DNA of 34,379 bases from the NCBI GenBank assembly GCA_031279155.1, contig JAITJB010000221.1, forward strand, positions 1-34,379, given 5' to 3'. The notes under the pieces were generated by a model, which did no database searches, was not told the DNA's origin, and worked only from the letters and a program-made list of their open reading frames with translations. Positions 1 through 8,779 of this stretch are shown here, in pieces. The stretch comes from Deltaproteobacteria bacterium. GTDB lineage: Bacteria > Desulfobacterota > Desulfarculia > Adiutricales > Adiutricaceae. Every line of letters starts with the position of its first letter. Positions within the stretch are counted from its first letter, which is position 1. The position numbers were made by a program, and so were the translations under genes.

Positions 1-298
1 CCTGGTCTCCATGGCTTACCTGGCTAGGGATGCCGAAAAAAGAATAGGGCAGCTCGCCTAAGTTTCTAGGACCAATGAGTTCGGCCAGGGCCTTTTTATC
101 TAAGGTGGGCCATACCTCAGGTGGCGGGCTAAGGGGAAGCGTTACCCGGTTTTCGCCGGCTAGTTGCCCAGGGTTTCTGGCCAGACTTTTAATGGTATAA
201 ACTACACAAACAGATAATGCAATCGTTAAAGCAGCAAAACAAAGTAATATAGCTAGCGGCTTAAGATAACTAGATCTTTTTTCGACTGTTGTTTCCAT
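1..298 (-). CDS. N-terminal part of a membrane-anchored protein of unknown function (runs off the window edge)
   Basis: Manual minus-strand translation from ATG at 298: METTVEKRSSYLKPLAILLCFAALTIALSVCVVYTIKSLARNPGQLAGENRVTLPLSPPPEVWPTLDKKALAELIGPRNLGELPYSFFGIPSQ...; one N-terminal TM segment; open to position 1. Confidence 0.6.
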   Translation of the reverse strand, partial: METTVEKRSSYLKPLAILLCFAALTIALSVCVVYTIKSLARNPGQLAGENRVTLPLSPPPEVWPTLDKKALAELIGPRNLGELPYSFFGIPSQVSHGDQ

Positions 299-343
299 TT
301 CAGCTAACAAAAGTTCGCCTCCAGCTAAAAATAGCTCGGGTCA

Positions 344-1627
344 TTAACCCTTAGCCGGGCCAATGACCGTGATATCGCCCATATAAGGCCGTAAGACCTC
401 GGGCACCACGACCGATCCATCGGCCTGTTGATAATTTTCCAAAATAGCTATTAAGGTCCGGCCAACGGCCAGACCCGATCCGTTTAAGGTGTGGACAAAC
501 TCCGGTCGGCCGCCCTTGGTCCGCCGAAACCTGATGTTGGCTCGTCTAGCCTGAAAATCGGTGAAGCACGAGCAAGAGGAAATCTCGCGGTAAACCCCTG
601 GGCCTGGCAAAAAGACTTCGAGATCGTAAGTCTTAGCTGAGGCAAAGCCCATATCCCCGGTCGATAGAAGCATTACCCGGTAAGGGAGCTTTAAAAGCTT
701 AAGAACCTCTTCGGCGTGGGAGGTTAGTTCCTCTAAGGCGCCAAAGGAATCATCGGGCCTAGTAAACTTAACTAACTCGACCTTATCAAATTGGTGCATC
801 CTGATCATGCCCCGGGTATCGCGACCGGCGGCCCCGGCTTCGGCCCGAAAGCATGGGGTATAGGCGGTTAGCGAGATAGGTAGCTCACTATCGTCTATGA
901 TCTCATCGCGCTTAAGGTTAGTTAGGGGGACTTCGGCCGTTGGGGCCAGCCAAAGATCGCGTCCCTCGATTTTAAAACCATCTTCGGCAAATTTTGGTAG
1001 CTGCCCGGTACCGTACATCGAGGCGGAATTTATCATAGCTGGCGGCCAGACCTCGAGGTACCCATGTTTTTTGGTATGAAGATCGAGCATAAAATCGATA
1101 AGAGCCCTATTGAGCTTAGATAATGGCCCGTAGAGAGCAACAAAACGGCTACCTGAGATCTTAACGGCCCGGTTAAAATCCAATAACCCACTACTCTCCC
1201 CGATCTCCCAATGATTTTTCGGCGTAAAATCAAAGTCCTTAGGCTCCATAATGCGCCTGACCTCGAAATTAGACGATTCGTCGCCAACTATTACCGAAGA
1301 ATGGGGGATATTGGGGATATTAGCCAATAATTCCCTCTGGCTCTCTTCGACCTCAGCTAAAATTGGCTCTAACTCCTTGATCTTAGCTCCCAGAGCCCGG
1401 TTGGCTTCGATTAAGTCATCGGCGCTCTGACCGGCTTTTTTTAATTCGGCAACTTTATCGCTAGCGCGGTTGCGTTCAGACTTGTACTGTTCAGTCTCGC
1501 GCAGAAGAGCCCTTCTTTTTTGATCGAGCTCACTAAATTTACCGATGGTCGCAGGATCGCCTTGGCGGTTGGCGATCATCTGGCCAATGGCTTCCAAATT
1601 ATCTCGGACATATTTTAGATCCAACAT
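344..1627 (-). CDS. serS: Seryl-tRNA synthetase
   Basis: 427 aa; starts MLDLKYVRDNLEAIGQMIANR; class II motifs (PCFRAEAGAAGRDTRGMIRMHQFDKVELVKF, EISSCSCFTDFQARRANIRFR, HTLNGSGLAVGRTLIAILEN). Confidence 0.97.
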   Translation of the reverse strand: MLDLKYVRDNLEAIGQMIANRQGDPATIGKFSELDQKRRALLRETEQYKSERNRASDKVAELKKAGQSADDLIEANRALGAKIKELEPILAEVEESQRELLANIPNIPHSSVIVGDESSNFEVRRIMEPKDFDFTPKNHWEIGESSGLLDFNRAVKISGSRFVALYGPLSKLNRALIDFMLDLHTKKHGYLEVWPPAMINSASMYGTGQLPKFAEDGFKIEGRDLWLAPTAEVPLTNLKRDEIIDDSELPISLTAYTPCFRAEAGAAGRDTRGMIRMHQFDKVELVKFTRPDDSFGALEELTSHAEEVLKLLKLPYRVMLLSTGDMGFASAKTYDLEVFLPGPGVYREISSCSCFTDFQARRANIRFRRTKGGRPEFVHTLNGSGLAVGRTLIAILENYQQADGSVVVPEVLRPYMGDITVIGPAKG

Positions 1628-1663
1628 AGGCGGCCCTTCCTCTCAAGCCAGTTTCATGGTTTT

Positions 1664-1797
1664 ACTTAGCTTGTGTCACTTGGCTTGTGTCACTTGGCTA
1701 GTGTTATTTGGCTAGTGTTACTTGGCTAATGTTATTTGGCTTTTATTACATGGCTGGCGTTACTTAGCTAGTGAAATTTAGCTAGTGTTACTTGGCC
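1664..1797. repeat. Degenerate 14-nt tandem repeat, 9 full copies plus a partial; consensus about AYTTGGCTAGTGTT
   Basis: Units read directly: acttagcttgtgtc/acttggcttgtgtc/acttggctagtgtt/atttggctagtgtt/acttggctaatgtt/atttggcttttatt/acatggctggcgtt/acttagctagtgaa/atttagctagtgtt/acttggcc. Confidence 0.92.
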
Positions 1798-2183
1798 AGA
1801 CTAAAGTCATATACCAAACTTAGGTGTTTGTCAGGGATTTTAGCTCAAAAAATCTGATTTCAAGATCGAAAATAATCGGCTGGCCGGCCAAATAAATGCG
1901 GTCTTTGCCCAATTGGCCTTTTTAGCCGCCTCAAATATGTGGCTTCCAGAGAGAGTTGCCTCATGTTAAGCTAAGGTAACCCTGAATTATATTAAATTTT
2001 CTAACTCAATTTGTCAACACTTAGGTTAACCTAAAGTTAACCCTAGGTTAGCCTTGGCTCAGGCTTTGGCTCAGGCTTTAATCATTATTTTTTTCGCCTT
2101 AGCTAACCTAGCTCCAAAATAAGACCGGTCAAAGGCCGATTTTAAGGCCAATGACCGGCAAAAATTTATGAAAAATTTTAAAA

Positions 2184-2750
2184 TTAGCGAACGACGTTAA
2201 TCTGGCCGGATTTACGCGAATGGGCTTTGGGGTTGGGCACAGCCGGATAGCCGATGGCAGCTGATCCGATAACTAAGTGAGTGGCCGGAAAACCTAGGCT
2301 CGAGAGGTAGCTCCGAAAGCCAGGCTCCTCGCCCACCGCCGTCAGCTGGTTGACCCAACAAGCCCCTAAGCCGACAGCGTGGGCGGCTAAGAGGATATTA
2401 CCCAAAACCAAGGTCCCATCTTCCTTGGGGCAGACGGAATCTACCCGGTGGGCACCAACGATAATGAAGACCGGGGCGTTTTTAAAATTGATAGTGTAGG
2501 CCCCGCTGACGAACTTGCGGTAGCGATCAAAACCCTCGATCTGCGAGGCTTCTTTGAGTTTGCCGTCGAGATCCTTAATCTTATCTAGACCAACAATGGC
2601 CGTGATGTGCCAGGCCTGGGTGCCGTTAGCCGTGGGCGCGAAACTGCCGGCATTTAAAATAGTGTCTAAGACCCCATCTTCGATGGGATCGGTCTTAAAG
2701 CTTCGGATGCTGCGCCGCTCACGAATGGCCTTGATGACTTCGTTATCCAC
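2184..2750 (-). CDS. Nitroreductase family protein
   Basis: The ORF from 2843 includes a likely non-coding N-terminus; a GTG start at 2750 gives (V/M)DNEVIKAIRERRSIRSFKTDPIEDGVLDTILNAGSFAPTANGTQAWHITAI, typical of FMN-dependent nitroreductases. Confidence 0.88.
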   Translation of the reverse strand: MDNEVIKAIRERRSIRSFKTDPIEDGVLDTILNAGSFAPTANGTQAWHITAIVGLDKIKDLDGKLKEASQIEGFDRYRKFVSGAYTINFKNAPVFIIVGAHRVDSVCPKEDGTLVLGNILLAAHAVGLGACWVNQLTAVGEEPGFRSYLSSLGFPATHLVIGSAAIGYPAVPNPKAHSRKSGQINVVR

Positions 2751-2917
2751 GTTGTGTCTCCTTAGTTGTTGCCTCTGGCCTAAGAGTGGCCGCACGTCAG
2801 CCGGTCCTAGGCCCAAGGGTTGGCGGGAAAAAAATGGGCTCAAAAAAAGCTTCTCTCTAACGAACGATCATTACTACAAAAATCATTACCCCTAAAATAA
2901 ACCAAAAATTTAATTCG

Positions 2918-4543
2918 TCATTCATAGGGCTCAGCCACCGGGTGGTCGAAGCCCTCGATAAGCGGGCCCTTGGGCGTTACGATCTCCACTGGCGGTGGTT
3001 TGGCTTTAAAGGGATCGAGACTTACTAAATCGATGGGCCAGACCTCTGGCCACATCGGGTGAGGGCTTATACCTGAGAGCCGGCGGTCGATAACTATTTT
3101 AACTTCCTTTTGATAGAGCATCACGTAGGGATGTTTTTCTTGGGCCATTATGGCCAGCCGCCTTAAGACCCTAGAGCGCTCTTGGCGGTCGGGAGTTGAT
3201 AGTTCGGCTATCAAATCGTCAGTTTCGTAGTCACTAAACCCGGCGGGATTGGAGTTAAAAGAAGATCGAGAATCTAATAAGCCGCCCAGCCATAATTCCG
3301 GGCTAGGTAGCCAGGGCCGGCGGCTGCCTAAATAGAGATCAAAATCCCTCTTCTCCAAAAGACCTTGGCCGTGATTGCCTTTAAGGGGTACGGTCCGTAT
3401 GGGGAGCCCGAAGGCTATTAATTTTTCGGCCAAACGTTCAGCGTCTATCCTGGCTTGAGCTTCATCTGATGGGTAAACTAGATCCATAGGCAGCCTAGAT
3501 TGCCCGATACTTGTTAGTAATTGGCTAGCCCTCTGTTGGGCGGCCGTTACGTCTAAAGTCTTTGAGCCATCAAAGCCCGGCAGTAACCCTGGCGGGACGA
3601 TGGCTAGAATTTTAACGGCTTGAGCATTACTCGCTTGGCTATTGCCAGTTTGGCTATTACCGGCTTGAGTATTACTAGCTTGGCTATTGCCTACTTGGCT
3701 CTGGTTAAAGGTTAGAGCCGCCAAAAGCGAGATGGCCTCGCGGACCCCATCGAGCTTTAAGTAGGGCCTATCTAAGTTAAAGGCCAAAAAGCGGGTCTCA
3801 AAGGCGGGGAGGCTAATCTCTTGGTAATCTTTGGAATCTTGAGAATACTCGCTACCCCCTCTAACCCCCCAAGCTAAGTGGGCCTTTTTATCGACCATGA
3901 CCTTAGCCCTTAAATCGTCATCTGGCTCAAAGTAAAAATCTACGCTATCTAATTTTGGAATAAATGGAGCGTCAGATCGGATTTTAAGCTTAACGCCATC
4001 AGTTGTCAGTTCCGCCTCAAAGCGGCCGGAGCCCAAAGTACGGTTATCTAAAAAACCGGCCGGCCTAGTGGCCGCCAAAGGACTTATGAGAGAGGCCATG
4101 GGCGTGGTTAAAGCCGCCAAAAAGGGCGACCAGGGTTGGTCCAGATGAAGCCTAAAAGTGTAAGGACCTACGATTTCTAAAGTTTTTAGGGCCCGAAAAT
4201 AAAGTTGACCAGTATCTGAAGCCATGAGCCTATCGAAGGTAAAAAGGGCGGCATAGCTATCTACCGGCGCGCCATCAGTAAAGGTCTGACCTTCTCTTAA
4301 AACGATAGTATAAATTAATCCGTCATCAGAGACTCTATAAGTCGTAGCTGCCGAATCGGTATTGTCCAGTTCGCTCGTCCCGGGCTTAAGGTTAAATAAG
4401 CGCTTGTAGGAGGTCATAATGACCGGCCAAGCCATGGGGTCGGGCGGATAATGCTGAGGGTCTAAGCTGACCGGAGCTCTGGGGTAAACTAGCCTTAGGG
4501 TATCAGCCGAGGCCTTATGGAGAAAAACACCAAAAAAAGACAA
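2918..4543 (-). CDS. Peptide/solute ABC transporter substrate-binding protein (SBP family 5)
   Basis: LRLVYPRAPVSLDPQHYPPDP...YTIVLREGQTFTDGAPVDSYAALFTFDRLM; ends with the family-like ISPHPMWPEVWPIDLVSL region. Predicted start is TTG at 4543. The frame upstream encodes a better signal peptide (KLRIFPSLLIIFLVFLSFFGVFLHKASA) without an obvious ATG/GTG/TTG. Confidence 0.82.
   Translation of the reverse strand: MSFFGVFLHKASADTLRLVYPRAPVSLDPQHYPPDPMAWPVIMTSYKRLFNLKPGTSELDNTDSAATTYRVSDDGLIYTIVLREGQTFTDGAPVDSYAALFTFDRLMASDTGQLYFRALKTLEIVGPYTFRLHLDQPWSPFLAALTTPMASLISPLAATRPAGFLDNRTLGSGRFEAELTTDGVKLKIRSDAPFIPKLDSVDFYFEPDDDLRAKVMVDKKAHLAWGVRGGSEYSQDSKDYQEISLPAFETRFLAFNLDRPYLKLDGVREAISLLAALTFNQSQVGNSQASNTQAGNSQTGNSQASNAQAVKILAIVPPGLLPGFDGSKTLDVTAAQQRASQLLTSIGQSRLPMDLVYPSDEAQARIDAERLAEKLIAFGLPIRTVPLKGNHGQGLLEKRDFDLYLGSRRPWLPSPELWLGGLLDSRSSFNSNPAGFSDYETDDLIAELSTPDRQERSRVLRRLAIMAQEKHPYVMLYQKEVKIVIDRRLSGISPHPMWPEVWPIDLVSLDPFKAKPPPVEIVTPKGPLIEGFDHPVAEPYE
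3619..3700. repeat. In-frame 15-nt tandem repeat in the SBP gene, about 5.5 copies
   Basis: cttgagcattactcg/cttggctattgccag/tttggctattaccgg/cttgagtattactag/cttggctattgccta/cttggct...; encodes NSQASNTQAGNSQTGNSQASNAQA. Confidence 0.88.
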
Positions 4544-4620
4544 AAATACTAGAAAAATTATTAAAAGACTAGGAAATATTCTTAATTTAAGCCAAGGCCA
4601 AGACCCAGGCCTTTGGGCCT

Positions 4621-4704
4621 GGCTTTGAACCGGGCTTTGAGTCTGGCCCTGGACCGAGTTTGTTCCGGGTTTTGTTCCGGGCTTTGTTCCGGGCTTTGAT
4701 CCGG
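4621..4704. repeat. Degenerate 12-nt tandem repeat, about 7 copies (consensus about GSTTTGWWCCGG)
   Basis: ggctttgaaccg/ggctttgagtct/ggccctggaccg/agtttgttccgg/gttttgttccgg/gctttgttccgg/gctttgatccgg. Confidence 0.85.
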
Positions 4705-4751
4705 GCTTTTACCCTGGCCAGGGACGCCAGCTATGGTCTTAGGTCGGACTT

Positions 4752-5123
4752 TCACATGTGAGCCAGGGCCGGGCCAATAGCTCCTAGCCCCCAAATAAAA
4801 ATACTGTAGATAAAAAAGCCAAAGACAAAGACAAAGGCGGCCATAAAACAAAAAATACCCTGCCCCTCAAGCCTTAGGTACATGTCGATCAGGGCGTTAT
4901 ACCATTCTTTGCGCCAAGGACTTATGAGAACAAAAATAGCCGTAGAGAGCGGGGCTAAGACCAAAAAGAGAAATTTTTCCCGCCAGATAAGGCTACTGCG
5001 GAAGCGATCGGTAGTGTAGACCCAGGTAAAAAAAATGGCCACGGTCGCCAAGTAGGCTATATGCCAACGAAGGAATCGGTTAATCTGCTTTGATTGCTCG
5101 GCATTTAAGGCAAAGAGACGCAA
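4752..5123 (-). CDS. Small integral membrane protein of unknown function
   Basis: 123 aa, about 3 hydrophobic segments (HIAYLATVAIFFTWVYT; FLFLVLAPLSTAIFVLI; GIFCFMAAFVFVFGFFIYSIFIWGLGAIG). No family recognised. Confidence 0.6.
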   Translation of the reverse strand: MRLFALNAEQSKQINRFLRWHIAYLATVAIFFTWVYTTDRFRSSLIWREKFLFLVLAPLSTAIFVLISPWRKEWYNALIDMYLRLEGQGIFCFMAAFVFVFGFFIYSIFIWGLGAIGPALAHM

Positions 5124-5558
5124 TTAGTTTCTCCTAAAATACAATATGTAAATTTATAGTAAGCAGGCGGCATTCATAGGCAGGGCCTAAATTTGGCCAA
5201 AAAAACTGGGGGGCCTTACCTGGAACAAAATTTTACCTCAAGAGGCCGGCTAAGTCCATAATTTGTCCGGGCCTAGCTTGCCCGTAGGTTTAGAGCTACA
5301 GAGTGGTTCTAAACTAAGAATAAAATTAATTTATGTTTTTTTGTTATTTGTGCTACCATGATCTTGCCATATGCCTCAGCTACCCCGATCACATTACCCA
5401 AAAAACTAGCTTTAGTTAGTTGCTTTTAAGAAAATACCTAGGTCTCAGATCTCCTTCATTTTTTGGCCCTGATCTTGCAATCTTCTTGGTAGACCGGAAT
5501 TGCGACCGGATTTTCCCTCTTTGCTTTTTAGTCAACTTCGTTCTGATATGAGGAAAAA

Positions 5559-7466
5559 ATGGCCGACGATTTAAAGGAGCAACCGCCTCAGGCCGACGGA
5601 CTAGAATCATCGCCTGAACCGCGCGAGCTGAACGGAGCAGCCAGCCCCGAAAATGCTCAAAGTGATATCCCGCCTCAAAGTGAGATAGCCCCTCAAGCTG
5701 AAGCCGGATCTAATCAAGATATCCCGCCACAAGGCGCTCCAGAGATACCCTCCATGGCCGCCACTTCCCGGCTCAGGCCCTTTGGCGCCCGCCGGGCCGA
5801 AGAAGATCTGACCAATCCACCGCCTAAAGCTAACGCCTCAAATCTGGCCACAACTGTCCATAGCGGCGCCGATTCTGTAGCCGCCTTGGATTTGACGCCA
5901 CCAGGCGGAGCTCCTAGCGCTAAGTCCTCCAAGCATATATTAGTTAAGGGGGCGGCGGCAGCTTGGGAAAAAATGGTCCTTCTCTGGAAGCGCATCCCCC
6001 CGGTCGAGGATATTTTCGATATGGTCTTGGCCTCGCTAGGTTTTCAGAGAAAACCGGCCAGTATGCTTCGCCGGGCCCAATCACTGGCCGCCAAAGGCCG
6101 CTACGCCGACGCTGTCAAATGGTTTAGGGATATTCTTTATTTAAGGCCTCTTACTATCGCCGCTTACGACGGCTTAGGCCGGGTCTATTTCCGCATGGGC
6201 TTAGTGGAAGAAGCCACCCGGGAATTTACCATTGCCGATTCTCTAGAGCGTTTGGTCAACAACCGAGATGACCTAGACGCCGCTTGCTCTCTAGCTAAAG
6301 CCTTAATGGAGCGCAAGCAGTCTAAGATGGCCGTCTCCCTTTTGGAGCCGGTTTTAATCGCTCATTTTTATACGCCCAACAATAGCGATCTTTTAAAGCG
6401 CATGGGCCTTTTATACACTGACCTTAGAGCCACCAAAAAACTCCACCAGGTCTATGAGGCCGGTCTGGCCCAGCACCCTGATGACCACGAGTTTTATATC
6501 CTTATGGGTAATCTTGAGGTCAAATTGGGCCGCTCAGCTGAGGGCGAAAAACTCATCCGTTGGGGCCGCCTAATGGGCCGGCTCAAGGAAAATCCCAATG
6601 ACCTTAACGCTAACATGGCCTTCGGCGAACTGTGCCTCAAAGAAAACAAGCTCGAAGAAGGCCTCGATTACCTAAGGAACGCCGCCGCCTTATCGCCAGA
6701 AAATAGCGGCATCCGCTGGCGGCTCTTCAATCTCTACCAAAAGCAGGGTAACTACAACGAGGCTCTGCGCTACTTCTTAGAGGTCTTGGCCATAGAGCCG
6801 GAAAACGAAGAACTTAAATATAAATTGGCCGATTTTTACCGCAAAAACCACCACTACGACGAGGCCTTGGAGATCTACCGGGCTCTGGCCAAAGAGCATC
6901 CTCGCGAGCCCAAACCTAGATTTTTGATGTCCTCGCTTTTGAGCGAAACCGGACAATTTGATGAAGCCCAAAACTTTAAAACCCTAGCTGAGACCTTGGC
7001 TATCGGACTTAAGCCCGATCCCGACCATCGGGAGACGGTCATCTTTATGAACTATCTGTTCAGCATCCATCATAACGCCGAAGCCACCGAGTGGCTCAAT
7101 CGCGGCCTAGCCAAGTGGCCCTACCATGGCGAGTTGATTATTACCAAAGTTAAGATGCTCTACAACGAATACCGCTACAAAGAGGCCGTAAATCTCCTTA
7201 AGCGCCTGATTAGCGTCAAGCACGACATGGCTGAGCCCCACATGTGGATGGCTCTATGTTACCAGCGCTTAGGTAACCACATGGCCTCCTTAGCCGAAGC
7301 TCAGCTGGCCACCAGGCTGGCCCCCAAGAGCTTTACCTCGCACAAGGTCTTAGGCGACATCTTAAAAGAGCAGAAAAAAATCAGTCAAGCCAACGCCGCC
7401 TACGAGGTCGCCGATATGATAAGGCTCTCGCAGACTAAGTCTGTGGCCCATAGTTCTGGCCTATAA
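5559..7466 (+). CDS. TPR-repeat protein with a disordered acidic/Pro-Gln-rich N-terminus
   Basis: 635 aa; multiple TPR-like helices (AKGRYADAVKWFRDILYLRPLTIAAYDGLGRVYFRMGLVEEATREF; QGNYNEALRYFLEVLAIEPENEELKYKLADFYRKNHHYDEALEIYRALAKEHP). Confidence 0.88.
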   Translation: MADDLKEQPPQADGLESSPEPRELNGAASPENAQSDIPPQSEIAPQAEAGSNQDIPPQGAPEIPSMAATSRLRPFGARRAEEDLTNPPPKANASNLATTVHSGADSVAALDLTPPGGAPSAKSSKHILVKGAAAAWEKMVLLWKRIPPVEDIFDMVLASLGFQRKPASMLRRAQSLAAKGRYADAVKWFRDILYLRPLTIAAYDGLGRVYFRMGLVEEATREFTIADSLERLVNNRDDLDAACSLAKALMERKQSKMAVSLLEPVLIAHFYTPNNSDLLKRMGLLYTDLRATKKLHQVYEAGLAQHPDDHEFYILMGNLEVKLGRSAEGEKLIRWGRLMGRLKENPNDLNANMAFGELCLKENKLEEGLDYLRNAAALSPENSGIRWRLFNLYQKQGNYNEALRYFLEVLAIEPENEELKYKLADFYRKNHHYDEALEIYRALAKEHPREPKPRFLMSSLLSETGQFDEAQNFKTLAETLAIGLKPDPDHRETVIFMNYLFSIHHNAEATEWLNRGLAKWPYHGELIITKVKMLYNEYRYKEAVNLLKRLISVKHDMAEPHMWMALCYQRLGNHMASLAEAQLATRLAPKSFTSHKVLGDILKEQKKISQANAAYEVADMIRLSQTKSVAHSSGL

Positions 7467-7471
7467 CTTTT

Positions 7472-7506
7472 AGGGGCGCCAAAAGATGGCGCCCCCTATT
7501 TTTTTG
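7472..7506 (+). terminator. Rho-independent terminator of the TPR gene
   Basis: AGGGGCGCC-aaaagat-GGCGCCCCCT followed by a T-run. Confidence 0.9.
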
Positions 7507-7863
7507 TTGTCAGCGCTTTTTTAGTTCTCCCTAAAGCCCCTCTCTTTAGTCCGCCAAAGACCCACTATTACTGTTTGGACTCAAATTTGATGCATCTTTG
7601 GCTCAAAAACGCGCTCGCCCTAGAGCTAAAATAGGCGGCCTCGCTGATTCAGCCCCTGACTAAATCCCCCTGACTCAAGAGTGGTTAGTGGTATTGGCTA
7701 GATGTGGGGCTTTACTTTTATTATAATAATGATTTGGCCCTTTAAAGTTTGCCCAAGCTAACGTCAAAAAAAGACTTGTAAAACTGAAGAAAATTTGATA
7801 TACTGCCAATATTGTTTTCTTGGCTTGAAACAATTTTTTGTCGTCTAGAATGTCCAGACCTAC

Positions 7864-8031
7864 CTAGAAGGCCTAGGACGTCTGAACGCCTAGATTGCTT
7901 AGCTTGCTTAGCTTGCTTAGCTTGCTTAGAATGCTTAGAACGCTTAGCCCCCTTAGAACGTCTGGCTGCCTCTGGCGCCTTGAACGCCTGGCCGCCTAAG
8001 CTGACTTAGATGCCTAAGCTACCTAAGCTGC
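7864..8031. repeat. Degenerate 9-nt tandem repeat array, about 18 units
   Basis: Phase is kept across ctagaaggc/ctaggacgt/ctgaacgcc/tagattgct/tagcttgct x3/tagaatgct/tagaacgct/... ending ctaagctac/ctaagctgc; core is three gcttagctt units. Confidence 0.85.
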
Positions 8032-8118
8032 CTAAATTTTTTGGGCCAAGAGCCAAGGGCATTATCTGGACTTTTTTCGGCTAAATTCAGCCATTTTTCG
8101 TTGAAGGCAGGTTTTTTG

Positions 8119-8472
8119 ATGACCATCACCAAGGAATCCATTATCAGGCAAATCGTCGACAAAACGGATTACAACCGGTACGAATCAAAACAATTTATGG
8201 AGATATTGCTAGACATTATCTTCAAAAAGCTCAGCGCCGGCGAAGACGTTCTCATCTCTGGCTTTGGTAAGTTCAAAGTTTTGAAAAAAAACGCTCGCTT
8301 AGGCCGCAATCCCCACACCATGGAAGAGATCAAACTCCAAGCCAGAAGAGTTGTGACCTTTAAGGCCTCTGAGAACCTTAAGCGCAAGACTAACTTCCCG
8401 GAAGAATACCTCCGCCAGGCGGCTATCAGGGATGCTATCATCTTAAACGCTCAAAACACCAAACGCCCCTGA
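8119..8472 (+). CDS. HU/IHF family DNA-binding protein (IHF-alpha-like)
   Basis: From ATG 8119: MTITKESIIRQIVDKTDYNRYESKQFMEILLDIIFKKLSAGEDVLISGFGKFKVLKKNARLGRNPHTMEEIKLQARRVVTFKASENLKRK; GRNPxT arm motif. The longer ORF start at 8041 is unlikely. Confidence 0.93.
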   Translation: MTITKESIIRQIVDKTDYNRYESKQFMEILLDIIFKKLSAGEDVLISGFGKFKVLKKNARLGRNPHTMEEIKLQARRVVTFKASENLKRKTNFPEEYLRQAAIRDAIILNAQNTKRP

Positions 8473-8675
8473 TGTAGCCCTAAGTTAGATCGCACTCAGC
8501 CAGCTGGTAAGCCTCTTTTTCCCCTTTTTTATCTTTAACGATCGTTCATAATCCCAGCCAAGACGCCATCAACCCTAAAAAACATTAACCTTATAAGCGG
8601 CAATTTGATTAGGAGTTCTTGGGGCTGAGCTATCTCATAAATAGTTCCGATCGCTCGTAAACCTAGGCAAAAACA

Positions 8676-8717
8676 AAAACCCTGATGATGACCTTTAATC
8701 GGTCCCTCACCAGGGTA
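8676..8717 (-). terminator. Putative Rho-independent terminator of the minus-strand HU gene
   Basis: Minus strand reads CCCTGGTGA...TCATCAGGG (one mismatch) followed by TTTTTGTTTTTG. Confidence 0.6.
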
Positions 8718-8779
8718 AAAATACAAATTATTTTTTGTTCCCGCTATCTTAGCTTAGCCAAGTAGGTCCTAGCTAGGGA

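Noticed and set aside
1033-1287. 84-aa antiparallel-frame ORF inside serS
   Set aside because: Same-strand alternate frame of a highly conserved synthetase.
4582-4851. ORF with (S)PEQ repeats
   Set aside because: Mostly alternate frame of the small membrane protein plus the 12-nt array; no independent coding evidence. A frameshift fusion to the upstream gene is possible but unsupported.
5288-5314. gtttagagctacagagtggttctaaac resembles a type II CRISPR repeat/tracr start (GTTTTAGAGCTA)
   Set aside because: Single imperfect hairpin, no second copy with spacing, no cas genes in the window.
5714-5995. 93-aa antisense ORF within the TPR gene
   Set aside because: Low-complexity Ala/Gly-rich shadow ORF.
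7812-8009. ORF encoding LACLACLACLECLERLA
   Set aside because: Product of the 9-nt repeat being a multiple of 3; no convincing start context or family.
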